DNA of 64,000 bases from an uncultured Sphaerochaeta sp. (lineage in GTDB: Bacteria > Spirochaetota > Spirochaetia > Sphaerochaetales > Sphaerochaetaceae). This document shows, in pieces, positions 32,321 to 41,240 of this stretch (position 1 is the stretch's first letter; each line of letters begins with the position of its first letter). The translations under genes and the position numbers were made by a program. Where the stretch lies: the NCBI RefSeq assembly GCF_963677075.1, contig NZ_OY781873.1, forward strand, positions 620,001 to 684,000, in the 5' to 3' direction. Below the pieces are notes generated by a model. It ran no database searches, was not told where the DNA came from, and saw only the letters and a program-made list of their open reading frames with translations.

Positions 32321-33756
32321 GATCCACTCCTGATGAACTCGACGGCTCGTCTCAGTTGCCGGTCGAAAACGGGGTCTGCAATAGGACGATCTTCATAAGG
32401 CATCTTGGAGAGATACTCGTTTCTGATCAAAAGAAGGAGAATCTCCTCATTGATTCCTCTCTCCTTGTACTGATCTGCAAACGCCCTGATATTCTCATCT
32501 GTTGGTTCTGGGTTCTCCTTCACATAGGAGGATAGGGCATTCTCTGTCATCAGTGTTTCAAAGAGTGGAATCTCCTCATCGGTGAGTTCTACATCATCCA
32601 CCAGAATATCGGGTTCAATGCCTTTCTCATGGATATTCTCCCCATTGGGGGTGTAGTAGTGTGCAGTAGTCACCTGTGCAAAACCCTCTCCAAACTGGAA
32701 GACATCCTGCACGACACCCTTGCCGAAGGTTTTTGTTCCAACCAAGGTGGCTCGATTATTGTCCTTCATTGCAGCTGCAAAAATTTCTGCTGAGGAGGCC
32801 GACCCTCTATTGGTGAGGATGACAATTGGGAGGTCAAGCGGAACTTCAGGATCCCCACTGGAAATATAGCGTTGGTCCCTTCTTGTTCCCTTCTTTCCTT
32901 GGATGGTGACCAATGTCTTCCCTTCCTCTAGGAAGATGTTTGCTGCTTGCATGGTTCCATCCACAGCCCCTCCTCCATTGTTGCGCTCATCGATTATAAG
33001 GCCAACGATGTCCTCTTCCATAAGCTTCTGAACATGTTCAAGGAGTTGTTTCCCTGTTTGGGGAGTGAATTCGGAAAGAATAATGTACCCAATATCACCT
33101 TCAAGGATGCCACTATCCACAGTCGGGGTAGTGATCATCTCCCTTACAAGGGTCAGGTCGAAAGAGGTTCCACTCCTATAGACGGTAATGGTGACAGGGG
33201 TATTGGGTTCACCACGAAGAAGCATACTTGCTTCATAACTGGTTAACGCATCTACCGCTTCCCCCTCGATATGACTGATCAGATCTCCGGCACGTAAGCC
33301 CGCCCGTTGGGCAGGGGAACCTGGGAACGGAGAGACAATGGTGATCATGTAGGTGGATGGGTCACTGGGATCCTTGTTTTCAGGAACTGGTTTGTTGAGG
33401 TAGGTTCCGATGCCTCCATACACACCAGATGTTTCTTCCTGGTATTCTTTCGCCTCGGTAGGCGGTACATAGAAAGAATATGGATCATCGAGACTGGCGA
33501 CCAGTGCCGTGGCAAGGTCATTGAACATTTTCTCTTTGTCGACTTCATTGATATAAATGGAATCCACGTAGCGGTACAACCGCTCCAAGGAGGCCATATC
33601 AAATGAGATTTGGTCTGCTCCTGATTCCTGGGAGGTATAGCCACCCGACAGCGGAGAAGCAAGGACCTGCTCCACCGAGCCCCCTGCAAAGAGGGGAAGA
33701 ATCATCAACAGTACTATGAAACTTAGGCTTAGCCTACGGGTATATATGCTTTTCAT
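32317..33756 (-). CDS. C-terminal processing peptidase, S41 family
   Basis: A periplasmic serine protease of 479 residues. The N-terminal signal peptide is clear (MKSIYTRR followed by LSLSFIVLLMILPLFAGG). A PDZ domain lies near 120-200 (GLRAGDLISHIEGEAVD), and the S41 catalytic part has NRGSASSAEIFAAAM with the catalytic serine and TFGKGVVQ with the lysine. I start at ATG 33756: a -10 box TATATT ends six bases before it and no ribosome site is visible, pointing to a leaderless mRNA. The longer frame back to 33813 lacks support. It diverges from lgt across 82 bp. Confidence 0.92.
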   Translation of the reverse strand: MKSIYTRRLSLSFIVLLMILPLFAGGSVEQVLASPLSGGYTSQESGADQISFDMASLERLYRYVDSIYINEVDKEKMFNDLATALVASLDDPYSFYVPPTEAKEYQEETSGVYGGIGTYLNKPVPENKDPSDPSTYMITIVSPFPGSPAQRAGLRAGDLISHIEGEAVDALTSYEASMLLRGEPNTPVTITVYRSGTSFDLTLVREMITTPTVDSGILEGDIGYIILSEFTPQTGKQLLEHVQKLMEEDIVGLIIDERNNGGGAVDGTMQAANIFLEEGKTLVTIQGKKGTRRDQRYISSGDPEVPLDLPIVILTNRGSASSAEIFAAAMKDNNRATLVGTKTFGKGVVQDVFQFGEGFAQVTTAHYYTPNGENIHEKGIEPDILVDDVELTDEEIPLFETLMTENALSSYVKENPEPTDENIRAFADQYKERGINEEILLLLIRNEYLSKMPYEDRPIADPVFDRQLRRAVEFIRSGS

Positions 33757-33762
33757 ATACAG

Positions 33763-33768
33763 AATATA
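33763..33768 (-). promoter_or_regulatory. ctp -10 box directly before the start codon
   Basis: TATATT on the minus strand ends six bases before the ctp ATG (33756). The -35 region at 17-bp spacing (TAGCCG) is weak. Confidence 0.45.
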
Positions 33769-33803
33769 CAGCATTGAAGGGAAATCGGCTAGGTTATCGA
33801 GTA

Positions 33804-33832
33804 TTGACCACACCAGCGTGGCACATTACACT
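33804..33832 (+). promoter_or_regulatory. lgt promoter giving a leaderless transcript
   Basis: TTGACC (33804-33809), a 17-bp spacer and TACACT (33827-33832) are followed by six bases and the lgt ATG at 33839. There is no ribosome site in between. Confidence 0.65.
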
Positions 33833-33838
33833 TGCCCC

Positions 33839-34798
33839 ATGACCTTATTCATCGAATTTCCCAATTGGATTTCGCCGGAAATCATACCCGGTCTGCCCCT
33901 CAGATGGTATGGTCTGATGTACGTGGTCGCTTTCAGTGTTGCTTACCTGATGATCCGTTTCCAGGCAAGAAAGGGTGAAATAGCGATCGATGCTGATCAA
34001 ACACTGAACCTGGTGTTGTATTGTGTGATTGGCTTGATTCTGGGAGCGCGTTTGTTCAGTGTTCTCTTCTACGATGGTTCCTTTTATTATTGGACGCACC
34101 CATGGATGATCTTCTGGCCTTTTAGGGGAGGGAGATTTATCGGACTTCCTGGCATGAGTTACCATGGCGGGTTGGTAGGTGCTGTTATCGGAGGATGGCT
34201 GTATAGCAGGAGGTACAAGCTCTCCTTTTTTTCCATTGCCGATACCGTAGCCTATGCAGCTCCACTTGGGTATACCTTTGGACGTTTGGGCAATTTTATC
34301 AACGGTGAACTCTTTGGAAGGGTCTCTACCAAACCTTGGGCAATGATCTTTCCTGATGCTCCATCCTTTTCGACTAATTATGCATGGGTACGTGAGATAG
34401 CTGACCAGCTAGGTATAGCCTATGAAAGTGGGGCTATGGTAAACCTACCCAGGCATCCCAGCCAACTCTATGAAGCCTTGTTCGAAGGAATTGTGCTATT
34501 CCTTTTCCTCTGGTTTGTGATCAGGCCAAGAAGGGATAAGCATCCTGCAGGATTTGGCTTGGTGTGGTATACCGCAGGATATGGGTTTGTTCGCTTTTTC
34601 ATTGAATATTTCAGGGCTCCTGATGAGAACCTGGGGTATATCATTGCCCTTGGGAGAGAGTCAGACAATATTGCCCTATTGCAATCCTTTTTCAATTTTT
34701 CCATGGGCCAGCTCTTCTGCCTGGCCATGATTGTTTCAGCAATTATCTTTGCCGTTTTCCTAAAACGGCGAGAAGGAGTCAAGCATGTCAGTAATTAA
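33839..34798 (+). CDS. lgt: prolipoprotein diacylglyceryl transferase
   Basis: Transfers a diacylglyceryl group from phosphatidylglycerol to the lipobox cysteine of prolipoproteins. The 319-residue membrane protein has about seven helices. The Lgt signature GRLGNFINGELFGR is present, along with the conserved H/R segment MSYHGGLVGAVIGG and RHPSQLYEAL. I start at ATG 33839 (MTLFIEFPNWISPEI); the upstream in-frame region is the promoter. Its 3' end overlaps the aminopeptidase gene by 14 bases. A lipoprotein gene in this window (55.6 kb) is a potential client. Confidence 0.95.
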   Translation: MTLFIEFPNWISPEIIPGLPLRWYGLMYVVAFSVAYLMIRFQARKGEIAIDADQTLNLVLYCVIGLILGARLFSVLFYDGSFYYWTHPWMIFWPFRGGRFIGLPGMSYHGGLVGAVIGGWLYSRRYKLSFFSIADTVAYAAPLGYTFGRLGNFINGELFGRVSTKPWAMIFPDAPSFSTNYAWVREIADQLGIAYESGAMVNLPRHPSQLYEALFEGIVLFLFLWFVIRPRRDKHPAGFGLVWYTAGYGFVRFFIEYFRAPDENLGYIIALGRESDNIALLQSFFNFSMGQLFCLAMIVSAIIFAVFLKRREGVKHVSN

Positions 34799-36554
34799 CG
34801 AACGGGTTGAAAAACTCCGTTCCCTCATGGATAAGCACAACCTTGATGGATGGATCATCAATGGGACAGATCCACATCAAAGTGAATATGTGTGTGAGCG
34901 ATGGAGGAGCCGGGCTTGGATGAGTGGCTTTACCGGAAGCGCAGGAACGGTCATCATTACCCAGAAGGATGCACTTCTTTGGGTCGATTCGCGCTACTTC
35001 ATTCAAGCTCAACAGCAGATTGAGGGAACCTGTTTCCAGATGATGAAGATTGACACCCCTTCGTTCCCTGACCCCAGTACCTATTTGAAGGAACATCTGC
35101 AGAAGGACAGCAAGATAGGAATTGATAAAGCCACGTTGACTATACAGGGTGAGAAAGACTTGCAAAGAGCCTTCGGCGAAGACTTGGCACTGGTTCCTTC
35201 AGATGATCTGTTGGATTCTATCTGGCAGGAGAGAAGCGAGGTGCCTGCAAAGCCGGTGACCTCTCTTCCTGATGATATTGCCGGGTTCTCACGTAGTCAG
35301 AAGCTCGCCATGGTTCGCTATGCCATGGTACAGAAAGGTGCCTCCTATACCGTTATTTCTTCCTTGGATGACATTGCCTGGATAACCAATCTCAGAGGAG
35401 ATGATGTTCCCTATAGCCCTGTCTTCCTTGCCTATCTTGTAGTGGGGAAGACTGACGCTTGGCTGTTCACCAATCCAGGGAGGTTTACGGATGAACTCAC
35501 CCAGGATATAAGTGAAGATTTCACCATTCATCCCTATGAGGATGTGGCCACCACACTCAGGAATGTCCTCAAAGAGGATGATGTTCTCTATTTCAATCCT
35601 GAGAAGATCAACCTCCTTGTTGCAGAGACCTTCGGGGATTGTGAAACGATCACCGGCCTTGATTTCACCACTGATTTGAAGGCTTGCAAGAATGATACCG
35701 AGATGGAAGGGATGCGAAGGGCGCATCTGCTTGATGGAGCAGCCTTGGTCAATTTTCTCGCCCGTCTCGATACCAAGCATGGACGCTATACGGAAATTGC
35801 CATCTCTGACCTTCTTAAGGAACAGAGGTTGCGCAATCCTGATTGTATTGGAGAATCTTTCTCGCCCATCAGTGGATGGGCAGAGCATGGTGCAATGTGT
35901 CACTACAGTGCAACAGAAGAGAGTAATTCGGTGGTTGAGGGAAGTGGGCTACTCGTCCTCGACACTGGAGGGATGTATACCTTTGGAACGACCGATGTAA
36001 CCCGGACGATTCTCTTCGGCGAACCCACTGAGGAGCAGATCAGGGATTATACGCTGGTGCTGAAAGGCAATCTTGCCATAGCCTCTGCACGATTCCCTGA
36101 GGGAACCTGCGGGTATCAGTTGGATGTCCTGGCAAGGCAGTTTCTTTGGCAGCAGGGATTGAGTTATTTCCATGGTACCGGACATGGTATCGGATTCCGT
36201 CTCAATGTCCATGAGGGACCTCACTCCATCAGTCCAAAACCTCTCTCTGTCCCTCTGAAAAAAGGTATGGTGGTCAGTGATGAACCAGGCCTCTATAAAG
36301 AGGGTCGGCATGGAATTCGAATTGAGAACATTGTAGCGGTAAGAGAGGATGTGAAAACAGAATTTGGCCAATTCCTGAGCTTTGAGGTCTTGACCATTTG
36401 TCCGTTTGAACGCAGATTGATAGATAAGAACCTGCTTTCAGCCCAAGAGATAGCTATGGTGGATGCATATCATCGCTGGGTGTATGAAGAGCTGAAACAT
36501 CTCGTGGATACAACTGCGATGGAGTATCTAAAGGGTGCAACAAAGCCCCTCTAG
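34785..36554 (+). CDS. aminopeptidase P family (M24B) metallopeptidase
   Basis: A 589-residue peptidase that removes an N-terminal residue before proline. It has the three-domain layout of eukaryotic-type XPNPEP1: two creatinase-like N-domains (about 1-130, 135-295) and a C-terminal pita-bread domain. Metal ligands are visible in VLDTGGMYTFGTTDVTRT (two Asp), GTGHGIG (His), DEPG (Glu) and IRIENI (Glu). It starts inside lgt (14-base overlap). It is presumably cytoplasmic, as no signal peptide is seen. The exact substrate range is unknown. Confidence 0.93.
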   Translation: MSVINERVEKLRSLMDKHNLDGWIINGTDPHQSEYVCERWRSRAWMSGFTGSAGTVIITQKDALLWVDSRYFIQAQQQIEGTCFQMMKIDTPSFPDPSTYLKEHLQKDSKIGIDKATLTIQGEKDLQRAFGEDLALVPSDDLLDSIWQERSEVPAKPVTSLPDDIAGFSRSQKLAMVRYAMVQKGASYTVISSLDDIAWITNLRGDDVPYSPVFLAYLVVGKTDAWLFTNPGRFTDELTQDISEDFTIHPYEDVATTLRNVLKEDDVLYFNPEKINLLVAETFGDCETITGLDFTTDLKACKNDTEMEGMRRAHLLDGAALVNFLARLDTKHGRYTEIAISDLLKEQRLRNPDCIGESFSPISGWAEHGAMCHYSATEESNSVVEGSGLLVLDTGGMYTFGTTDVTRTILFGEPTEEQIRDYTLVLKGNLAIASARFPEGTCGYQLDVLARQFLWQQGLSYFHGTGHGIGFRLNVHEGPHSISPKPLSVPLKKGMVVSDEPGLYKEGRHGIRIENIVAVREDVKTEFGQFLSFEVLTICPFERRLIDKNLLSAQEIAMVDAYHRWVYEELKHLVDTTAMEYLKGATKPL

Positions 36555-36592
36555 GCATGAATTGAAATGGAAATTACAAGGAGTTATACATA

Positions 36593-38239
36593 ATGGTTGA
36601 TGCATTGAAGAAAATGGGAAAGATTTCCCGCAAAGGTCCAGTAGTCTTGGTCATCATGGATGGCGTAGGCTTTGGAAAATACAAGGAAGGCGATGCGGTT
36701 GCTTCTGCATTGACAGGAACACTGAACAAGCTGTACAAGGCAAATCCTTGGACCAAGCTTAAGGCCCATGGTACTGCTGTTGGCCTTCCTTCAGATGATG
36801 ATATGGGTAACAGTGAGGTAGGCCACAATGCAATGGGTTGTGGAAGGGTTTTCGCCCAAGGTGCAAAACTGGTCAATGCTTCCATATCCACAGGTGCCAT
36901 GTATGAGGGCCCTACGTGGAAGAAGCTGATCAACAATGCAAAAGAGAAGCAATCTACTCTTCATTTCATCGGTTTGCTGAGTGATGGGAATGTACACTCC
37001 CACATCGACAACCTCAAGGCAATGATCCTTCAGGCAAAAAAGGAAGGTGTTTCCAAGGTTCGGGTGCATGCACTACTCGATGGAAGAGATGTTGGTGAAC
37101 TGAGTGCCCTCGATTACTTCGATCCCTTTGAAGAGTTCCTTGCAGGCATCAATGATGAAGGTTTTGATGCTAAGATTGCCAGTGGTGGTGGAAGAATGGT
37201 TATCACCATGGACCGCTACAATGCAAACTGGAATATGGTCAAGAAAGGTTGGGAAACCCATGTACTGGGTGAAGGCCGTATGTTTGACAGTGCTCATGAG
37301 GCTATTACAGTACTCCGTGAAGAGTCAAAGGCTATCGACCAGGACCTGCCTCCATTTGTTGTTGCAAAGGACGGCAAGCCGGTTGGAACCATCGAGGATG
37401 GGGATAGTGTCATTCTCTTCAACTTCCGTGGAGACCGTGCTCTGGAGATTACCAAGGCATTTGAGGCTGAGGAGCTTACCGAATTTGACCGCAAACGTCG
37501 ACCCGATGTCGAGTATGCAGGGATGATGGAGTATGATGGGGACTTGCATGTCCCTGCCCAGTTCCTGGTAAGCCCTCCGGCAATAGACAAGACTCTTGCT
37601 GAGTATCTTTGTGCCTCAAAAGTGAAGCAGTTCTCCATCAGTGAGACCCAGAAGTTTGGGCATGTAACCTACTTCTTCAATGGAAACAAGAGTGGTAAAT
37701 TTAATGATTCCCTTGAGGAGTATGTTGAGATCCTTAGTGATATCGTCCCCTTCGAGGAACGCCCTTGGATGAAGTGTGCTGAGATTGCTGACCGTGTCAT
37801 CGATGAGGTTGAAAGCGGAAAGTGGGACTTCATCAAACTGAATTTCCCCAATGGCGACATGGTTGGACATACCGGGAACTATCAGGCTGTTGTTTGCTCG
37901 ATGGAAGGTCTTGACCTGCAGATTGGCAGGATTTACAAGTCGGTCATGGAAGCAGGTGGCGTGATGGTGATCACCGCCGATCATGGAAATGCTGATGACA
38001 TGTTTGAGCATGCCAAGGATGGCAGTGTGAAATACAAGGAGAATGGTGATCCTCAGTCCAAGACCAGTCACTCACTCAATCCTGTTCCATGCATTATCTG
38101 TGACAGCAACTACCAGGGAGAGTATGAGACAGAGCTCAAGAGTGGGCTTGGGATCAGCAGTATTGCAGCGACCTGTATGAATCTGCTCGACTTCGAGGCC
38201 CCAAGTGAGTACGACCCAAGTATTATCACTGTGAAATAA
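36593..38239 (+). CDS. gpmI: 2,3-bisphosphoglycerate-independent phosphoglycerate mutase
   Basis: Interconverts 3- and 2-phosphoglycerate in glycolysis using two Mn2+ ions. The 548-residue protein has VVLVIMDGVGFG (first metal Asp), the phosphoserine loop DMGNSEVGHNAMG, the metal-binding RFDR-like NFRGDRALEI and the second metal cluster TADHGNADDMFE. AAGGAG precedes the ATG by nine bases. A strong terminator lies about 20 bases beyond the stop, so it is probably expressed alone or with the upstream peptidase. Confidence 0.96.
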   Translation: MVDALKKMGKISRKGPVVLVIMDGVGFGKYKEGDAVASALTGTLNKLYKANPWTKLKAHGTAVGLPSDDDMGNSEVGHNAMGCGRVFAQGAKLVNASISTGAMYEGPTWKKLINNAKEKQSTLHFIGLLSDGNVHSHIDNLKAMILQAKKEGVSKVRVHALLDGRDVGELSALDYFDPFEEFLAGINDEGFDAKIASGGGRMVITMDRYNANWNMVKKGWETHVLGEGRMFDSAHEAITVLREESKAIDQDLPPFVVAKDGKPVGTIEDGDSVILFNFRGDRALEITKAFEAEELTEFDRKRRPDVEYAGMMEYDGDLHVPAQFLVSPPAIDKTLAEYLCASKVKQFSISETQKFGHVTYFFNGNKSGKFNDSLEEYVEILSDIVPFEERPWMKCAEIADRVIDEVESGKWDFIKLNFPNGDMVGHTGNYQAVVCSMEGLDLQIGRIYKSVMEAGGVMVITADHGNADDMFEHAKDGSVKYKENGDPQSKTSHSLNPVPCIICDSNYQGEYETELKSGLGISSIAATCMNLLDFEAPSEYDPSIITVK

Positions 38240-38259
38240 GTATTTCTGTGGTATCATGA

Positions 38260-38290
38260 AACAGGGCCTACGGGCCCTGTTGTGTTTTTT
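38260..38290 (+). terminator. intrinsic terminator after gpmI
   Basis: AACAGGGCC (38260-38268) and GGCCCTGTT (38273-38281) form a perfect nine-base stem with a TACG loop, followed by GTGTTTTTT. Confidence 0.9.
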
Positions 38291-38304
38291 AAAGGGAGGA
38301 AACA

Positions 38305-39159
38305 ATGGAATACAAAGCATTCGGAAAAACCGGTCATACATCAAGCAGGGTGCTCTTTGGAGCTGCTGCTTTTTGGGATGTAAGCCAAAAGGAAGCTGAT
38401 AAGACGTTGGGCCTTTTGCTCGATAATGGGATCAACCATATCGATACCGCTAGGAGCTATGGAGATGCTGAGTTACGCATAGGTCCCTGGATGAAAGAAC
38501 ATCGTTCCTCTTTTTTCCTGGCTTCAAAGACCAATAAACGAACCAAGGAAGAGGCTCTGGTTGAGTTGAAGGAGACCCTCACCCGTCTTCAGACCGATTA
38601 CATTGATTTATGGCAACTTCACTATCTTGTGGAACCGGATGAGTGGAAGACCACGATGAGCGAGGGGGGAGCCTTGGAGGCTGCCATTGAGGCAAAAGAA
38701 CAGGGATTGGTCCGTTTCATTGGCGTAACTGGCCATGGAGTTGAAGCCCCTTCAGCACATCTGAGGAGTCTGGAAGTCTATGATTTCGATTCAGTCCTCC
38801 TTCCTTACAACTATACCATGATGCAGAATTCACTCTACAGGGAACAAACCCAAAAGCTTTTTGAGGTATGTAAGGAGAGAGATATTGCAGTGCAGACCAT
38901 CAAAAGCTTAGCGCGGGGAGAGCTTGGGAATAAGGAGAAGGTTTATGCTACCTGGTATGATCCTCTTACCGATGAGGCTTCCATCCAGAGTGCAGTCCAT
39001 TGGGTTCTTTCCAATGAACAGGTATTCCTGAACAGTACTGGTGATATTCGCATCTTGCCTCATATTCTTAAGGCAGCACAGGAGACGATCAGAAAGCCAA
39101 GTGATGAAGAGATGGAAGCTTTGGTGAAGAAAGAGGCAATAACACCGCTATTTAGCTGA
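38305..39159 (+). CDS. aldo/keto reductase
   Basis: NAD(P)H-dependent oxidoreductase of 284 residues with a TIM barrel. The catalytic tetrad can be assigned: Asp and Tyr in HIDTARSYGDAE, Lys in LASKTNKR and His in LWQLHYL. It is shorter than typical AKRs and lacks the usual C-terminal IPG-cofactor signature; the end of the barrel is SNEQVFLNSTGDIRILP. The substrate is unknown. GGGAGGA precedes the ATG. It converges on a membrane protein gene with a two-base gap. Confidence 0.9.
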   Translation: MEYKAFGKTGHTSSRVLFGAAAFWDVSQKEADKTLGLLLDNGINHIDTARSYGDAELRIGPWMKEHRSSFFLASKTNKRTKEEALVELKETLTRLQTDYIDLWQLHYLVEPDEWKTTMSEGGALEAAIEAKEQGLVRFIGVTGHGVEAPSAHLRSLEVYDFDSVLLPYNYTMMQNSLYREQTQKLFEVCKERDIAVQTIKSLARGELGNKEKVYATWYDPLTDEASIQSAVHWVLSNEQVFLNSTGDIRILPHILKAAQETIRKPSDEEMEALVKKEAITPLFS

Positions 39160-39161
39160 AA

Positions 39162-39935
39162 CTACGTCCAGATGTGGTACGTCCTGGTAACCAGAATCAG
39201 GGTGCTTGTCCCTGCAACATAGAGCGCTAGGCCAAGGAAGTTGAACAAGGTGTTCTGGCTAATGGTTACCATGGCGTTTCCCACGATCATCAAGATAAAT
39301 GCCAGACAGCGTGAAAAATTCTGTCTGCTGAAGTGCTCTTCAAACATTGCGATCAGAAAGGTTATCACTGCCATTACGTTGATCAGAATACAGATTCCCA
39401 AGAAGAGACTGTTGGTGACTTTTGCTTCCCATAGATAGGAAGGGCTATTGACCGATACAGGGACAAGGATAGAGAGCATCAAGGCACTGGCAGCACCGAA
39501 AAATGAGTACTGCCATAGCTTCACTGGGTTGATAGTCTGTTGGAAAATACCGGAAGCAAGAAAGAGAAATGATGAGAATAGCAGAGAGAAGTGGTAGATG
39601 ACTGAGATGGTCATTGGGCTGATGATAAAAATCTGCGTGAGTGCCTGATATGCAGGAAGAATTTTCACATTCCCCAAACTGATCGTAAGAAGCAACAGGG
39701 GGAGCACCCGTGCCTCAGCCCCAATATTTGCCCTATAAAAAAAACAGAGCAACAGCGCAGCTATCAAGGCAACCCAGAGATGGATCAAGGAAGGAAGAAG
39801 ATGGGACTGGGCTGTGGACCATACGCCTTGTTGTTGCTGTAATGAGCTCACCATTGCATGGATAATCGTAATGGAGAGCATCAGGGTAATGACAGATTGG
39901 ATTCCCAGAAATACGAAACGTAGATTCTTTCCCAT
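39162..39935 (-). CDS. unrecognised multi-pass membrane protein
   Basis: A 257-residue protein with about seven to eight hydrophobic segments, starting with a signal-anchor-like LRFVFLGIQSVITLMLSITII. I recognise no conserved family motif. It lies six bases after the SDF symporter gene on the same strand, with no own ribosome site beyond weak purines, so it is probably translated from the symporter transcript. It could be an accessory subunit or just a co-transcribed membrane protein; no function is assigned. Confidence 0.7.
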   Translation of the reverse strand: MGKNLRFVFLGIQSVITLMLSITIIHAMVSSLQQQQGVWSTAQSHLLPSLIHLWVALIAALLLCFFYRANIGAEARVLPLLLLTISLGNVKILPAYQALTQIFIISPMTISVIYHFSLLFSSFLFLASGIFQQTINPVKLWQYSFFGAASALMLSILVPVSVNSPSYLWEAKVTNSLFLGICILINVMAVITFLIAMFEEHFSRQNFSRCLAFILMIVGNAMVTISQNTLFNFLGLALYVAGTSTLILVTRTYHIWT

Positions 39936-39941
39936 GGCGTC

Positions 39942-41189
39942 TTACTTGATATCCCGGTAGGCACTTTCAAGCAGTACCCCCATTCGGTGACAGGTATACG
40001 TAGCTCCAAAAGCAGCAATGTAGGAATCAATGAGAATTCCGAGGCCATTAAGTATTGGCATAAGGGCTATCAAGGTCATTTCTGCACCATAAAGATCAAT
40101 CTTTAGGAATTGCAGGGCTATAATGGAGATGAAGAAAACTTCATAACCAAGATACAGAGGGCTGGCAAAAGAGAACATTGCACTGGTGAGTGCAACGATG
40201 AGAATGACCTTGTCAGTAGGCATTGTTGCCGTTGCGGCATACAACAGACTGAGAATGCTCAAGGTCGCGATCATAGCCGACCCTCCTCTCCCAATTAATG
40301 TGTAGAGTGGGAAGGCAGTGGCACTAACCCGTTTCTGACATCCAAGATTATGCCTGGAGAGTGGAATGCTGATTGGGGTGGAGAAGAAAATACTTCCAGT
40401 AAAGAGCGCTGCTAATGCTGGAGCCAGCATACGGTAGAGAACCTGGTATGGATTTACCTTGAATCGTGTGGCAATGGCAAACAGCAAGGGTAGTATCAAA
40501 ACAAGTACGGCAAGCGTGGAACCCAGCAACATCAGCAGGAATCTTCCAGCAACAAAAATGGTTCCTTCCTGTTGCAGGTGGCTGAACCAGTAGGAAGCAG
40601 CAAAGAAGACAAAGAGATGGCCGAGGATGGCAAACGAACGGGTCAAGCGGAACATTGTCTCACTCAAGGAGTTCATCGTCACATAGGCTGGTCGGATTAC
40701 CTCAACATTCGGCTTTAGGAAGTATCCAAAAACCAAGGCAATGATAATTACTGGAAGTAGGAAACTTTCAGCACTTGCCAATGTGTAAAATGGATTGATC
40801 GGGAGCAATGACTCAAAGAGTGTGGACAAGGACTGTGGAGCAAGGACTGAAAGGGACGTTGCATCGGTCCCTGCGCTGCTGCTTGCTGGGAAGTAGGTGG
40901 GGAAAAACTTGAACACGACTGCTCCAGAAATGGCGAGCAGTAGTGTAGAGAATAGGCTCCAGAGGATGGTTGTCCGACTGAAGACAAATCCTTTACTATC
41001 CTTTCTCAGGGAAGCAATACCCGAAGAAAATCCAAAGAATACCAAGGGAATCAAGACAAAACCGCCCAGTTGTACCAACAGGGCAGTGATGGTGTACATC
41101 AGCTGCTGAAAAACAGTCGAATCCCCGAATAATAGGGTTGCAGCCAGCGCTAAGGCTGTTGCAGCTAAATAACTAATCCACGTCTTCAT
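39942..41189 (-). CDS. divergent dicarboxylate/amino acid:cation symporter (SDF family)
   Basis: A 415-residue membrane carrier with about eight helices. The overall pattern matches GltPh-like symporters: GGFVLIPLVFFGFSSGIASL, LPINPFYTLA, FFSTPISIPLSRHNLG and the C-terminal DSYIAAFGATYTCHR. The strongly conserved NMDGT sodium/substrate motif is not recognisable (FPLYTLIGRGGSAMIA is in its place), so substrate or coupling may differ. The start is ATG 41189; TACTCT ends eight bases upstream with TTGACT 17 bp before it. No ribosome site is convincing. Confidence 0.82.
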   Translation of the reverse strand: MKTWISYLAATALALAATLLFGDSTVFQQLMYTITALLVQLGGFVLIPLVFFGFSSGIASLRKDSKGFVFSRTTILWSLFSTLLLAISGAVVFKFFPTYFPASSSAGTDATSLSVLAPQSLSTLFESLLPINPFYTLASAESFLLPVIIIALVFGYFLKPNVEVIRPAYVTMNSLSETMFRLTRSFAILGHLFVFFAASYWFSHLQQEGTIFVAGRFLLMLLGSTLAVLVLILPLLFAIATRFKVNPYQVLYRMLAPALAALFTGSIFFSTPISIPLSRHNLGCQKRVSATAFPLYTLIGRGGSAMIATLSILSLLYAATATMPTDKVILIVALTSAMFSFASPLYLGYEVFFISIIALQFLKIDLYGAEMTLIALMPILNGLGILIDSYIAAFGATYTCHRMGVLLESAYRDIK

Positions 41190-41197
41190 AGTTTCCA

Positions 41198-41226
41198 AGA
41201 GTATCTTAACAACTCTGGCAAGTCAA
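41198..41226 (-). promoter_or_regulatory. symporter promoter
   Basis: TTGACT (41221-41226), a 17-bp spacer and TACTCT (41198-41203) on the minus strand end eight bases before the ATG at 41189. The predicted leader is zero to two bases. The promoter sits in the short gap after the GH13 gene. Confidence 0.55.
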
Positions 41227-41240
41227 TCAAACCGTAGGGA

